Of a stretch of DNA of 64,000 bases, positions 8,468 to 17,689 are shown piece after piece. Positions within the stretch are counted from its first letter, which is position 1. Every line of letters starts with the position of its first letter. This stretch comes from Dichotomicrobium thermohalophilum (lineage in GTDB: Bacteria > Pseudomonadota > Alphaproteobacteria > Rhizobiales > Rhodomicrobiaceae). The position numbers and the translations under genes are program-made. Location of the stretch: assembly GCF_003550175.1 (NCBI RefSeq), contig NZ_QXDF01000001.1, positions 1,946,501-2,010,500 on the forward strand, read 5' to 3'. Below the pieces are notes generated by a model that saw only the letters and a program-made list of their open reading frames with translations, had not been told where the DNA came from and searched no databases.

Positions 8468-9643
8468 ATGGCAGACACGACCCATCAAGCTGACCAAGGT
8501 CCTGCGGCGGGCCCGGGCGAAACCCTGCGAACGCGCTCGCTCGGCGAGCGGCTGCGGCGCTGGCGGAATCGGCTCGTGCGCAGCGCCGCATTTCAGCGCT
8601 GGGCGGCCGCCTTCCCGTTGACCAGCCCCGTCGCACGCAAACGCGCCGCCCGCCTGTTCGACCTGTGCGCGGGCTTTGTCTATTCGCAGATTCTCGCCGC
8701 CTGCGTGCGGCTCAAGCTGCTGGAGCTTCTGGATGAGGCGCCCCGATCGGTGGCGGAGGTTGCGCAGGCATGTGCCCTGCCGGAGGACGGCGCGCGGCGG
8801 CTGCTGGCGGGTATGGCAGCGCTTGGCCTGGCCGACACCCGGCATGACGGCCGCTACGCGCTGTCGATGGACGGCGCTGCGCTGCTGGGTAATCCGGGCG
8901 CCATTGCCATGATCGGCCATCACACGCACTTCTATGACGACCTGCGCGATCCCGTTGCTCTGTTGCGGGGCGAGACAGAAGACACGGCGCTCTCGCGCTT
9001 CTGGGGTTACGCGCGCGGCGAAGCGCCCGCCGATCTCAGCGCGGCGGAAACCGCTGAATACACGTCACTCATGTCCGCGTCCCAGTCCCTGATCGCCGAG
9101 GACATTCTCGATGGCTACGACCTGTCGCGGCACCGGCATCTGATGGATGTCGGCGGGGGCGACGGCGCATTCATAATGGCGGTCGCCGGCCGTCATCCAG
9201 ATTTGACGCTCACGCTCTTCGACCTGCCCGCCGTCGCGGATCACGCGTCGCAGCGCATGGCCCGCGCCGGGCTATCCAAGCGCGTGAGCATCGCCAGCGG
9301 CGACTTTTTCGCCGACGCGCTGCCGACGGACGCAGACATCATCTCGCTGGTGCGCGTCCTGCTCGATCACGATGACGCCAGCGCGCTGAGAATTCTGCGC
9401 CAGGCGCACGCCGCCCTGCCGCCCGGTGGCACGCTGCTGGTAGCCGAAACGCTCTCCGGCGTGCGTGGCGCAGAGACGATCAGCGACGCTTATTTCGGCT
9501 TCTACCTGATGGCGATGGGCAAGGGCCGACCGCGCAGTGTCGGCGAGATGCAAAAGCTCCTCACGCAGGCCGGTTTCCGCGACATCCGCCTGAAGCGCAC
9601 CCGTCGCCCGCTGTTGACACAGCTCATCACCGCGCACCGCTGA
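8468..9643 (+). CDS. crtF: Hydroxyneurosporene O-methyltransferase CrtF
   Basis: CrtF methylates the 1-hydroxyl group made by CrtC, using S-adenosylmethionine. The 391-residue protein has an N-terminal winged-helix dimerisation domain (about residues 65-150, FDLCAGFVYSQILAACVRL) and a C-terminal SAM-binding fold with motif MDVGGGDGAFIMAVAGRHP near residue 222. It ends with a conserved family tail. It is divergent from crtD and lies upstream of bchC, the classic arrangement in purple bacteria. Confidence 0.93.
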   Translation: MADTTHQADQGPAAGPGETLRTRSLGERLRRWRNRLVRSAAFQRWAAAFPLTSPVARKRAARLFDLCAGFVYSQILAACVRLKLLELLDEAPRSVAEVAQACALPEDGARRLLAGMAALGLADTRHDGRYALSMDGAALLGNPGAIAMIGHHTHFYDDLRDPVALLRGETEDTALSRFWGYARGEAPADLSAAETAEYTSLMSASQSLIAEDILDGYDLSRHRHLMDVGGGDGAFIMAVAGRHPDLTLTLFDLPAVADHASQRMARAGLSKRVSIASGDFFADALPTDADIISLVRVLLDHDDASALRILRQAHAALPPGGTLLVAETLSGVRGAETISDAYFGFYLMAMGKGRPRSVGEMQKLLTQAGFRDIRLKRTRRPLLTQLITAHR

Positions 9644-9656
9644 ACCTGCCGAAAGC

Positions 9657-9674
9657 TGTAAAACAAACTTGACA
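9657..9674. promoter_or_regulatory. CrtJ/PpsR-type operator, bchC site 1
   Basis: Perfect TGT-N12-ACA (TGTAAAACAAACTTGACA) immediately after crtF and 65 nt before the bchC start. The 3' part forms a TTGACA -35 hexamer at 9669-9674, so repressor and RNA polymerase would compete. Confidence 0.75.
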
Positions 9675-9682
9675 ACCTGCAT

Positions 9683-9700
9683 GGTCAATTTAAACTGACA
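9683..9700. promoter_or_regulatory. CrtJ/PpsR-like operator, bchC site 2
   Basis: Near-consensus GGT-N12-ACA (GGTCAATTTAAACTGACA), 8 bp beyond site 1. The paired palindromes with an 8-bp gap reproduce the layout known from Rhodobacter bchC promoters and match the crtD/crtF pair here. Confidence 0.65.
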
Positions 9701-9738
9701 CTCAGAGCAGATTGGATGCTAGCCGGAAGAGCCCGGGG

Positions 9739-10686
9739 ATGACCGCCCAACTTGACACCACAGCCGTCGTTCTGGAGCGGCCTGAAAAGGTCAAGCTTGA
9801 CCGCCTGACGCTGCCACCGGTGGGCGAGGACGAGATCGTCGTCGACATTGCCTGGAGCGGCATCAGCACGGGCACGGAGAAGCTGCTATGGAGCGGGCGC
9901 ATGCCGCACTTCCCCGGCATGGGCTATCCCCTTGTGCCGGGCTACGAATCTGTCGGCCACGTGCGGGAAGCCGGGCCGAATTCCGGCCGCCAGCCGGGTG
10001 AAATGGTGTTTGTGCCGGGCGCGCGCTGCTACGGCGAAGTGCGCGGGCTTTTCGGCGGCGCCGCCTCGCGGGTCGTTGTGCCGGGCAATCGCGTCGCGCC
10101 CATTCCCGAGACGCTTGGCGAACAAGGCATCCTTCTGGCGCTGGCTGCAACGGCGTACCACGCGCTGGTGATGCGTGCCGGGGAGGAGCGTACGCTCATC
10201 GTCGGCCACGGCGTGCTCGGCCGCCTGCTGGTGCGGCTGTCAACAGAGCTTGACACAGGCCCTCCCGTCGTCTGGGAAACCAATGCCGACCGCGCCACCG
10301 GCGCGACCGGCTACGAGGTCGTTCACCCCGACAGCGACGACCGCAAGGACTATGCGACCATCTTCGACGTCAGTGGCGATCCGAACCTGCTCGATACCCT
10401 GATCGCCCGCCTGACACCCCGCGGCGAAGTCATCCTGGCCGGTTTCTACAGCGAGCGGCTGTCCTTCGCCTTCCCGCCGGCCTTCATGCGCGAAGCCACG
10501 ATCAAGATCGCGGCCGAGTGGAAGCCGGATGATCTTACGGCGGTTTGCGGGCTCATAGAGGCCGGACGCCTGAACCTCGACGGCCTGATCTCCCACCGCG
10601 AAACCGCGGCGCGGGCCGACGAGGCCTACCAGACCGCCTTCAACGACCCCGCCTGTTTGAAAATGATCCTGGATTGGAGAGCGTGA
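9739..10686 (+). CDS. bchC: Bacteriochlorophyllide a dehydrogenase BchC
   Basis: BchC oxidises the 3-(1-hydroxyethyl) group of bacteriochlorophyllide to the 3-acetyl group, one of the last ring modifications of bacteriochlorophyll a. The 315-residue protein is an MDR-type dehydrogenase with GISTGTEKLLWSGRMP, the core GYPLVPGYESVGHV, and a short Rossmann segment LIVGHGVLGRLLV near residue 155. ATG 9739 is chosen over TTG 9712 because it yields the expected N-terminus. It is the first gene of the bchCXYZ-puf superoperon; the bchX start follows after 2 nt. Confidence 0.94.
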   Translation: MTAQLDTTAVVLERPEKVKLDRLTLPPVGEDEIVVDIAWSGISTGTEKLLWSGRMPHFPGMGYPLVPGYESVGHVREAGPNSGRQPGEMVFVPGARCYGEVRGLFGGAASRVVVPGNRVAPIPETLGEQGILLALAATAYHALVMRAGEERTLIVGHGVLGRLLVRLSTELDTGPPVVWETNADRATGATGYEVVHPDSDDRKDYATIFDVSGDPNLLDTLIARLTPRGEVILAGFYSERLSFAFPPAFMREATIKIAAEWKPDDLTAVCGLIEAGRLNLDGLISHRETAARADEAYQTAFNDPACLKMILDWRA

Positions 10687-10688
10687 CC

Positions 10689-11708
10689 ATGAGTGCTGCC
10701 AACGGCGCGAAGCAATCTTCCACCGTCATTGACAACATTCGCGACCAGCTCCGCGACGAGGCGTCGGTCGAGCCCGATCCGGTGCCCGCGGGCGAGCCGA
10801 CGAAGGAAACGCAGATCATCGCCATCTACGGAAAGGGCGGGATCGGCAAGAGCTTCACGCTCTCCAACCTGTCCTACATGATGGCGCAGCAGGGCAAGCG
10901 AGTCCTGCTGATCGGCTGCGACCCGAAATCCGATACGACATCGCTCCTGTTCGGCGGCCGAAGCTGCCCAACAATCATCGAGACTTCGACCAACAAGAAA
11001 GCCTCCGGCGAGGACGTCTCGGTCAGCGATGTCTGCTTCAAGCGCGATGGCGTCTTCGCCATGGAACTGGGTGGCCCGGAAGTCGGACGCGGCTGCGGCG
11101 GACGCGGCATCATCCACGGCTTCGAGACCCTGGAGAAGCTGGGCTTCCACGACTGGGATTTCGACTACGTTCTGCTCGACTTCCTGGGCGACGTGGTCTG
11201 CGGCGGGTTCGGCCTGCCGATCGCGCGCGACATGTGCCAGAAGGTGATCGTCGTCGGCGCGAACGACCTGCAGTCGCTCTATGTCGCCAACAACGTTTGC
11301 TCGGCGGTGGAATATTTCCGCAAGCTGGGCGGCAATGTCGGCGTCGCCGGCATGGTGGTCAACAAGGACGACGGCACGGGCGAGGCCCAGGCCTTCGCCG
11401 AAGCGGTGGGCATTCCGCTGCTCTCCGCCATCCCCGCCCATGACGAGATCCGCCGCAAAAGCGCGAACTACGAGATCATCGGCGAACCGGGAAGCCCTTG
11501 GGCGTCGCTGTTCGAGACGCTGGCGACGAACGTGGCCGACGCCCCGCCGGTCCACCCTGTACCGCTGACGCACGACCAGCTCCTTGGCTTGTTCAAGAGC
11601 AAGGATGTCGGCGGCGACTTCCAGCTTCAGCCGGCCACCTTCGAGGAGATGTGCGGCAAGAACTACGTCGAGAAAGCCTCGCTCGAAGTGGTCTACGACG
11701 CTGTGTAA
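10689..11708 (+). CDS. bchX: Chlorophyllide a reductase iron protein subunit BchX
   Basis: BchX is the nitrogenase Fe-protein-like ATPase that passes electrons to BchYZ during reduction of the C7-C8 bond of chlorophyllide a. The 339-residue product has a P-loop GKGGIGKS near residues 48-55, a second nucleotide loop LLIGCDPKSDTTS, and the two Cys regions that bind the intersubunit [4Fe-4S] cluster (GCGGRGI and VCGGFGLP). The frame is open upstream into bchC, but ATG 10689, two bases after the bchC stop, is the natural start. Confidence 0.96.
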   Translation: MSAANGAKQSSTVIDNIRDQLRDEASVEPDPVPAGEPTKETQIIAIYGKGGIGKSFTLSNLSYMMAQQGKRVLLIGCDPKSDTTSLLFGGRSCPTIIETSTNKKASGEDVSVSDVCFKRDGVFAMELGGPEVGRGCGGRGIIHGFETLEKLGFHDWDFDYVLLDFLGDVVCGGFGLPIARDMCQKVIVVGANDLQSLYVANNVCSAVEYFRKLGGNVGVAGMVVNKDDGTGEAQAFAEAVGIPLLSAIPAHDEIRRKSANYEIIGEPGSPWASLFETLATNVADAPPVHPVPLTHDQLLGLFKSKDVGGDFQLQPATFEEMCGKNYVEKASLEVVYDAV

Positions 11709-11720
11709 GGGAGCGCCGCA

Positions 11721-13337
11721 ATGACAGAGAAATCGGCACACGACGACAGCACCCGCCACGGCGAAGTCATCTATGACGCTACCGCCGATGTGCAGGTCGA
11801 AACCGGATCAGCGATCGAAGGCCGCGACGCGGGGCCGGAAGCGACCGAGGTCAAGGATTCGGGCGACGGCATCGGCTGCCACGCTGGCGCGGAGGAGATG
11901 CGCAAGGCCGCCGAGATGGCTGGCAAGAGCGAAACGCTCGAACGATACGCCGAGGACTATCCAACCGGTCCGCACGACAAGCCGCAGAGCATGTGCCCCG
12001 CCTTCGGCTCCCTGCGCGTGGGCCTGCGGATGCGGCGCACTGCCACCGTGCTGAGCGGCTCGGCCTGCTGCGTCTACGGCCTGACCTTCACTTCGCACTT
12101 CTACGGCGCGCGGCGCACGGTCGGCTACGTGCCGTTCAACTCGGAAACCCTCGTCACCGGCAAACTGTTTGAAGACATCCGCGACGCCGTCCACGAGCTG
12201 GCGGATCCCGAGCAGTACGACGCCGTGATCGTCACGAACCTGTGCGTGCCGACCGCCTCCGGTGTGCCGCTCCAGCTTCTGCCCAAGGAAATCAACGGCG
12301 TGCGGATCGTCGGCATCGACGTGCCGGGCTTCGGCGTGCCGACCCATGCCGAGGCGAAGGACGTGCTCGCCGGCGCAATGCTCAATTACGCCCGCAACGA
12401 GGCCGAGCAAGGCCCGGTGCAGGCGCCGAGCAACCTGGAGACGGAACGGCCGACCGTCACGCTGATCGGCGAGATGTTCCCGGCCGACCCGATCGGCATC
12501 GACCAGCTTCTGCAACCGCTCGGGCTGGCGGCCGGCCCGGTCGTGCCCACGCGCGAATGGCGCGAGCTTTATGCGGCGCTGGACTGCGCCGTCGCGGCGG
12601 CGATCCACCCGTTCTACACCGCCAGCGTGCGTGAGTTCGACAAGGCGGGCCGTCCCATCGTCGGCTCCGCGCCGGTTGGTTATGACGGCACGGCGGATTG
12701 GCTGAGAGCCATTGGCGAAGCGGCCGGCGCTTCCGCCGAGCAGATCGCCGCGGCGCAGAACGCCGCCCTGCCCGGCATCCGCGAAGCCCTCGACAACACC
12801 CCGATCAAGGGCCGCATCACGATGTCGGGCTACGAAGGCTCGGAATTGCTGGTCGCCCGGCTGCTGATCGAAAGCGGCGCGGATGTCCGCTATGTCGGCT
12901 CCGCCTGCCCGCGGACGCAGTGGTCGGACCCGGACCGCGAATGGCTCGAAGCGCGCGGCGTGCGCGTGCAGTTCCGCGCCTCGCTGGAGCAGGACGTGGC
13001 GGCGATGGAAGAGTTCGAACCCGACCTCGCCATCGGCACGACGCCAGTCGTCCAGAAAGCGAAAGAACGCGCCACCCCGGGCCTCTACTTCACCAACCTG
13101 ATCTCGGCGCGCCCGCTGATGGGCCAGGCCGGGTGCGGGTCACTGGCGACCCTCGTCAACACGGCGATGGGCCAGAAGCAGCGGTTCGACGGAATGAAGG
13201 CGTTCTTTGAAGGCGTCGGCGAGGGCTACAGCTCCGGCGTGTGGGAAGACACGCCGCAAGACCGCCCTGACTTCAAGAAGAAATACGCCCGCAAGCTCGC
13301 CAAGGAACTCAAGGATCAGGAGGCGGTGGGATGCTGA
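11721..13337 (+). CDS. bchY: Chlorophyllide a reductase subunit Y
   Basis: BchY is the alpha-like subunit of the BchYZ catalytic component of chlorophyllide a reductase, homologous to NifD. The 538-residue protein shows the cluster-binding cysteines in [17 protein letters not shown] and TNLCVPT within residues 90-180, and nitrogenase-fold signatures such as [13 protein letters not shown] and [25 protein letters not shown] precedes the ATG. The last bases overlap bchZ by 7 nt, indicating coupled translation of the two partners. Confidence 0.95.
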   Translation: MTEKSAHDDSTRHGEVIYDATADVQVETGSAIEGRDAGPEATEVKDSGDGIGCHAGAEEMRKAAEMAGKSETLERYAEDYPTGPHDKPQSMCPAFGSLRVGLRMRRTATVLSGSACCVYGLTFTSHFYGARRTVGYVPFNSETLVTGKLFEDIRDAVHELADPEQYDAVIVTNLCVPTASGVPLQLLPKEINGVRIVGIDVPGFGVPTHAEAKDVLAGAMLNYARNEAEQGPVQAPSNLETERPTVTLIGEMFPADPIGIDQLLQPLGLAAGPVVPTREWRELYAALDCAVAAAIHPFYTASVREFDKAGRPIVGSAPVGYDGTADWLRAIGEAAGASAEQIAAAQNAALPGIREALDNTPIKGRITMSGYEGSELLVARLLIESGADVRYVGSACPRTQWSDPDREWLEARGVRVQFRASLEQDVAAMEEFEPDLAIGTTPVVQKAKERATPGLYFTNLISARPLMGQAGCGSLATLVNTAMGQKQRFDGMKAFFEGVGEGYSSGVWEDTPQDRPDFKKKYARKLAKELKDQEAVGC

Positions 13338-14788
13338 TCCTCGATCACGACCGAGCCGGGGGCTACTGGGGCTCAGTCTACGTCTTCACGGCGATCAAGG
13401 GGCTACAGGTCGTCATCGACGGGCCCGTGGGCTGCGAGAACCTGCCGGTGACCTCGGTGCTGCACTACACCGACGCCCTGCCCCCGCACGAGCTTCCGAT
13501 CGTCGTCACCGGCCTGGCCGAGGAAGAGCTGGGCCGCGAAGGCACCGAAGGCGCGATGAAGCGGGCCTGGGACACGCTCGACAAGGACCTGCCGTCAGTC
13601 GTCGTGACCGGCTCGATCGCGGAGATGATCGGCGGCGGCGTGACCCCGGAAGGCACCAGCATCAAGCGCTTCCTGCCGCGCACCATTGACGAGGATCAGT
13701 GGGAGAGCGCCGACCGCGCCATGAAGTGGCTGTGGACCGAGTTCGGCCCGAAGAAGATGCCCAAGCGCAAGCCGCGCAAGGAGGGCGAGAAGCCGAGGGT
13801 CAACATCATCGGCCCGATCTACGGCACCTTCAACATGCCCTCCGATCTGGCTGAAATCCGCCGGCTGGTGGAGGGCATCGGAGCGGAAGTGAATATGGTG
13901 TTCCCGCTCGGCAGCCATCTGGCGGATATCGCCAACCTGGCGCAGGCGGACGTGAACATCTGCATGTACCGCGAGTTCGGCCGCCAGCTTTGCGAGACGC
14001 TGGAGCGACCCTTCCTGCAGGCGCCGATCGGGCTGGAGTCGACCACGCTGTTCCTGCGCAAGCTGGGCGAGCTTCTGGAGATCGACCCGGAGCCGTTCAT
14101 CGAGCGCGAAAAGCACACCACGATCAAGCCGCTGTGGGATCTGTGGCGTTCGGTGACGCAGGACTTCTTCGGGACCGCAAGCTTCGGCATCATCGCGAAC
14201 GAAACCTATGCGCGCGGGGTGCGCAACTTCCTCGAGAACGACATGGGCCTGCCCTGTCACTTCTCCTATGCGCGCAGCGCGGGCCGCAAGCCTGACAACG
14301 AGGCCGTTCGCCGCTCGGTCCAGAACGACACGCCGCTGATCGTCTTCGGCAGCTACAACGAGCGCATGTATCTCGCCGAAATCGGGGCGAAGGCGATGTA
14401 TATTCCTGCCTCGTTCCCCGGCGCGATCATTCGCAGGCATACCGGCACGCCGTTCATGGGCTACGCCGGCGCGACCTATCTCGTGCAGGAAGTCTGCAAC
14501 GCCCTGTTCGACGCACTGTTCCACATCCTGCCGCTGGGTACCGACCTCGACAAGGCGGAGGCGACACCATCGCGGTTGTCGCGGAACGAAACCCGGCCGT
14601 GGGACGAGGACGCCCAACAGCTTCTGGACGAATACCTCGCGCGCGAACCCGTCCTCATCCGCATTTCAGCAGCCAAGCGGCTCCGCGACCAGGCCGACAG
14701 GGACGCCCAGCTCTCAGGCGAACAGCGGGTCACGGCCGAACGCGTCGCCAAGGCGCTCGAAAAAGTCAAAGGGGGGCAGGCGGCATGA
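13331..14788 (+). CDS. bchZ: Chlorophyllide a reductase subunit Z
   Basis: BchZ is the NifK-like partner of BchY. The 485-residue protein begins [19 protein letters not shown] and carries the cysteine region [19 protein letters not shown]. The central nitrogenase component-1 fold includes [18 protein letters not shown], and the C-terminal helical tail matches the PCP-reductase-like extension (residues about 425-485). It overlaps bchY by 7 nt and precedes the puf genes, so readthrough from the bchC promoter into puf is expected. Confidence 0.95.
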   Translation: MLILDHDRAGGYWGSVYVFTAIKGLQVVIDGPVGCENLPVTSVLHYTDALPPHELPIVVTGLAEEELGREGTEGAMKRAWDTLDKDLPSVVVTGSIAEMIGGGVTPEGTSIKRFLPRTIDEDQWESADRAMKWLWTEFGPKKMPKRKPRKEGEKPRVNIIGPIYGTFNMPSDLAEIRRLVEGIGAEVNMVFPLGSHLADIANLAQADVNICMYREFGRQLCETLERPFLQAPIGLESTTLFLRKLGELLEIDPEPFIEREKHTTIKPLWDLWRSVTQDFFGTASFGIIANETYARGVRNFLENDMGLPCHFSYARSAGRKPDNEAVRRSVQNDTPLIVFGSYNERMYLAEIGAKAMYIPASFPGAIIRRHTGTPFMGYAGATYLVQEVCNALFDALFHILPLGTDLDKAEATPSRLSRNETRPWDEDAQQLLDEYLAREPVLIRISAAKRLRDQADRDAQLSGEQRVTAERVAKALEKVKGGQAA

Positions 14789-14992
14789 CATCCAACGCCC
14801 AGTCACCATGCCCTCTTCACCAGCTTTTCGCCCCTGCGTTCGCGCATCCGGCGTGGTCCGGCCACGCGGCGCGGCTAGGCGAAAAGAAACGGACCGTTGC
14901 ATCCGCCACGCCGGTGGAATCGGTCCCGGCCTGCTCGACTGCGAGCGTTTCAGGTTATCGCTCGAATAACCGGCAAAGGGAGACTTGAGAAA
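14789..14992 (+). other. bchZ-puf intergenic leader
   Basis: About 200 bp without a convincing gene. It holds a small inverted repeat CGTGG-TCCGG-CCACG near 14860 and GGGAGAC just before the next ATG. The puf promoter is expected here or inside bchZ, as in Rhodobacter, but I see no clear -35/-10 pair or CrtJ/PpsR palindrome. A 67-codon frame coupled to the bchZ stop is listed as rejected. Confidence 0.4.
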
Positions 14993-15232
14993 ATGGCCAA
15001 CGCGATCAAACACGACAGTTCAAAACTGACTCTCAGGCGGCAAGAGGCTCGAGAGTCCCGGCTGTTGTACTGGCTGTGCTTCGCCGTCTTCCTTGTCATC
15101 GTTGTGTTTGCCCGGCTGCTACCTGGCAGGCACCGCGAGAGCGGGAACGGGCTGGCGGGCGTCCGCCGCTCCGTGTTTGCCGAGGCGCGCGCCTCAGCAG
15201 GGACGCTGATCCCGTTCGCATTCATGAAGTAG
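14993..15232 (+). CDS. pufQ: PufQ-like small membrane protein
   Basis: A 79-residue protein in the pufQ position, between bchZ and pufB. The layout matches PufQ: a basic N-terminus, one membrane span (LLYWLCFAVFLVIVVFARLL, about residues 24-43), a basic linker, and a C-terminal amphipathic tail ending VFAEARASAGTLIPFAFMK, comparable to the ARxxTPxIF tail of Rhodobacter PufQ. PufQ is reported to aid bacteriochlorophyll delivery or synthesis. Sequence identity outside the tail seems low, so the assignment leans on position and topology. GGGAGAC lies 7-13 nt before ATG 14993. It could instead be an unrelated small membrane protein. Confidence 0.6.
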   Translation: MANAIKHDSSKLTLRRQEARESRLLYWLCFAVFLVIVVFARLLPGRHRESGNGLAGVRRSVFAEARASAGTLIPFAFMK

Positions 15233-15305
15233 GCCGGTCCCGTGACCACCCCTCGGCGGCGCGGCGGTCCTTTCATCGTCGTCCAACAAGAAGAGAGAGA
15301 CGCAC

Positions 15306-15530
15306 ATGGCTGATAGAGACAAGTCCTTGTCAGGACTAAGCGAAGACGAGGCGAAGGAGTTTCACAGTATCTTCGTGATCAGCTTCATTGCCTTTACCGT
15401 CATCGCGCTGATTGCGCACTTATTGGTGTGGAATTGGCGTCCTTGGGGTTGGGCGCATATCGAACAAGCTGGCGCTCATATGAATGATGCCACGCTTGCC
15501 GTCGCGCAAGCTGCGCAATTCCTGGTCTAA
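15306..15530 (+). CDS. pufB: Light-harvesting 1 beta polypeptide PufB
   Basis: LH1 beta apoprotein, which pairs with PufA and binds bacteriochlorophyll in the ring around the reaction centre. Family sequence [16 protein letters not shown] is followed by one membrane helix with the Mg-ligating His38 in [12 protein letters not shown]. At 74 residues it is longer than the usual ~50: after WRPW there are about 27 additional residues ([12 protein letters not shown] onward) on the predicted periplasmic side. It is followed by pufA after 11 nt. Confidence 0.95.
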   Translation: MADRDKSLSGLSEDEAKEFHSIFVISFIAFTVIALIAHLLVWNWRPWGWAHIEQAGAHMNDATLAVAQAAQFLV

Positions 15531-15541
15531 GGAGGACTATC

Positions 15542-15727
15542 ATGTGGCGCATTTGGCTTATCTTCGATCCGCGCCGGACCCTTGTGGCCCTGTTTACGTT
15601 CCTATTCGTGCTGGCGCTACTGATTCATTTCATTCTGCTCAGCACGGAACGTTACAACTGGCTGCAACCCAAGCCGGCGGCTCAGACGAGCGCGGTGGAA
15701 ATCACGCTTCCTGAGCATCTGGCGTAG
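15542..15727 (+). CDS. pufA: Light-harvesting 1 alpha polypeptide PufA
   Basis: LH1 alpha apoprotein of 61 residues. The start [14 protein letters not shown] is the classic amphipathic N-terminus, followed by one membrane helix with the Mg-ligating His29 in [11 protein letters not shown] and a short periplasmic tail. AAGGAGG lies upstream of the ATG. It is separated from pufL by hairpin-rich DNA that probably stabilises pufBA mRNA. Confidence 0.96.
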   Translation: MWRIWLIFDPRRTLVALFTFLFVLALLIHFILLSTERYNWLQPKPAAQTSAVEITLPEHLA

Positions 15728-15734
15728 CGGTCAG

Positions 15735-15801
15735 GTCTGCCCGGCCCGAAACACGGCCCGCCGAACACCCCTTCGGTCCGGTCGCTCAAGGCCGGGCAGA
15801 C
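15735..15801 (+). other. pufA-pufL intercistronic hairpin 1
   Basis: Perfect 12-bp inverted repeat GTCTGCCCGGCC (15735-15746) / GGCCGGGCAGAC (15790-15801) enclosing a smaller hairpin CCGAA/TTCGG (15761-15776). Such structures in puf operons block 3'-5' decay and raise LH1 mRNA over reaction centre mRNA. Confidence 0.7.
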
Positions 15802-15827
15802 GGCTTTGATGGCGCTAACCATCTGGC

Positions 15828-15855
15828 GTCAGGCGTCTTCCCGAACGTTCCTGAC
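15828..15855 (+). other. pufA-pufL intercistronic hairpin 2
   Basis: GTCAGG (15828-15833) pairs with CCTGAC (15850-15855), just ahead of the GAGGATCGG ribosome-binding region of pufL. No U-tract follows, so it is not an intrinsic terminator; it may tune pufL translation or mRNA decay. Confidence 0.45.
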
Positions 15856-15869
15856 CTGAGGATCGGAAA

Positions 15870-16694
15870 ATGGCATTACTGAATTTTGAGCGCAAATATC
15901 GCGTACGCGGAGGGACGCTCCTGGGGGGAGACTTGTTCGACTTTTGGGTCGGTCCCTTCTATGTCGGCTTCTTCGGCGTCCTGACGATATTCTTCTCGGC
16001 GTTGGGAACACTGCTCATCCTGTATGGCGCATCACTCGGCCCAACCTGGAATATCTGGAAAATCAATATCGCTCCGCCCGACATCAGCTACGGCCTTGGC
16101 TTCGCACCGCTGGCCGAAGGCGGGCTTTGGCAGCTCATCACGATCTGCGCGATCGGCGCATTCGTGTCGTGGGCCCTGCGTCAGGCCGAGATCGCCCGCA
16201 AGCTGGGCATGGGCTACCACGTCCCCTTTGCGTTCGGCGTGGCGATTTTCGCCTATGTAACGCTGGTGGTCTTCCGCCCGCTGCTGCTCGGCGCATGGGG
16301 GCACGGCTTTCCCTACGGAATCTTCAGCCACCTCGACTGGGTATCGAACGTCGGCTACCAGTACCTCCACTTCCATTACAACCCGGCGCACATGCTGGCG
16401 GTGACGTTCTTCTTCACCACCGTGCTGGCGCTGTCTCTGCATGGCGGTCTGGTGCTCTCGGCGACGAATCCCGGCAAGGGCGAAACGGTCAAGACCCCGA
16501 CTCACGAGGACACGTTCTTCAGGGATTTCATCGGCTATTCGATCGGCACTCTCGGCATCCACCGGCTGGGCCTGTTCCTGGCGCTGAACGCCGGCTTCTG
16601 GAGCGCTGTCTGCATCATCATCAGCGGTCCGCTTTGGACGCGCGGCTGGCCCGAGTGGTGGAACTGGTGGCTCAACCTGCCGATCTGGGCCTGA
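15870..16694 (+). CDS. pufL: Photosynthetic reaction centre L subunit
   Basis: The L subunit of the type-2 (quinone) reaction centre, holding bacteriochlorophylls, bacteriopheophytin, QA/QB and the non-haem Fe with PufM. The 274-residue protein begins [17 protein letters not shown] and has five membrane helices. The cofactor-binding helices D and E are recognisable from [18 protein letters not shown] (special-pair and Fe ligand histidines) and [19 protein letters not shown]. Length is normal. A purine-rich GAGGATCGG precedes the ATG. Confidence 0.97.
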   Translation: MALLNFERKYRVRGGTLLGGDLFDFWVGPFYVGFFGVLTIFFSALGTLLILYGASLGPTWNIWKINIAPPDISYGLGFAPLAEGGLWQLITICAIGAFVSWALRQAEIARKLGMGYHVPFAFGVAIFAYVTLVVFRPLLLGAWGHGFPYGIFSHLDWVSNVGYQYLHFHYNPAHMLAVTFFFTTVLALSLHGGLVLSATNPGKGETVKTPTHEDTFFRDFIGYSIGTLGIHRLGLFLALNAGFWSAVCIIISGPLWTRGWPEWWNWWLNLPIWA

Positions 16695-16711
16695 GGGGGT
16701 AGGAGACAGTT

Positions 16712-17677
16712 ATGGCGGAATATCAGAATATATTTACCCAGGTTCAGGTCAGGGGGCCGGCCGAATACGGCGTCCCTCTGCCTGAAGAGGATGAGCCGCG
16801 CACAGGCCAACCCTTCTTCCAGTACCTGATCGGCAAGATCGGCAATGCCCAGATCGGCCCGATCTACCTGGGCTGGCTCGGGGTTTCGTCGCTGATCTGC
16901 GGTTTCATCGCGATCGAGATCATCGGCCTGAACATGTGGGCCTCGGTGAACTGGGACCCGGTCGAGTTCGTCCGGCAGCTTCCCTGGCTGGCACTTGAAC
17001 CTCCGGGCCCCGAATACGGACTACAGGTCTTGCCGCCACTCAACGAGGGCGGTTGGTGGCTGATTGCCGGCTTTTTCCTCACGGCCTCGATCCTGCTGTG
17101 GTGGGTGCGCACCTATCGCCGGGCGCGTCAACTCGGTCTGGGCACCCATGTGGCCTGGGCCTTTGCCGCGGCAATCTGGCTCTATCTGGTGCTGGGCTTC
17201 ATCCGCCCCATCATGATGGGAAGCTGGAGCGAGGCAGTCCCCTTCGGGATCTTCCCGCACCTCGACTGGACGGCGGCCTTCTCGATCCGGTACGGCAACC
17301 TCTTCTACAACCCGTTCCACGCGCTTTCGATCGTCTTCCTGTATGGCTCGACGCTCCTGTTCGCCATGCACGGCGCGACAATCCTCGCGGTCAGTCGTTA
17401 TGGGGGCGAGCGCGAGATCGAGCAGATCACAGATCGCGGGACGGCAGGCGAGCGTGCCGCATTGTTCTGGCGCTGGACGATGGGATTCAATGCCACGATG
17501 GAATCCATTCACCGCTGGGCGTGGTGGTTCGCGGTCCTGACCCCGATCACTGGCGGAATTGGCATCCTGTTGACCGGCACGGTGGTCGACAACTGGTACT
17601 TGTGGGCGGTTAAGCACGACTTCGCGCCGGAGTATCCGCAAGTCATGCCGCCGGTCACCGACCCGGCCGCGCAATAG
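16712..17677 (+). CDS. pufM: Photosynthetic reaction centre M subunit
   Basis: The M subunit of the type-2 reaction centre, pseudo-symmetric with PufL. The 321-residue protein begins [20 protein letters not shown] and has five membrane helices. The ligand-bearing stretches are [18 protein letters not shown] and the helix E region [19 protein letters not shown], with the conserved Fe-ligand Glu in [12 protein letters not shown]. It follows pufL by 17 nt and precedes pufC by 12 nt. Confidence 0.97.
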   Translation: MAEYQNIFTQVQVRGPAEYGVPLPEEDEPRTGQPFFQYLIGKIGNAQIGPIYLGWLGVSSLICGFIAIEIIGLNMWASVNWDPVEFVRQLPWLALEPPGPEYGLQVLPPLNEGGWWLIAGFFLTASILLWWVRTYRRARQLGLGTHVAWAFAAAIWLYLVLGFIRPIMMGSWSEAVPFGIFPHLDWTAAFSIRYGNLFYNPFHALSIVFLYGSTLLFAMHGATILAVSRYGGEREIEQITDRGTAGERAALFWRWTMGFNATMESIHRWAWWFAVLTPITGGIGILLTGTVVDNWYLWAVKHDFAPEYPQVMPPVTDPAAQ

Positions 17678-17689
17678 GAGGCGTCGCTC

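Noticed and set aside
14785-14988. 67-codon frame overlapping the bchZ stop as ATGA
   Set aside because: The overlap is suggestive, but the peptide has no membrane span, no recognised motif, and a Ser/Arg-rich random-looking composition. PufQ-like topology is found in the next frame instead.
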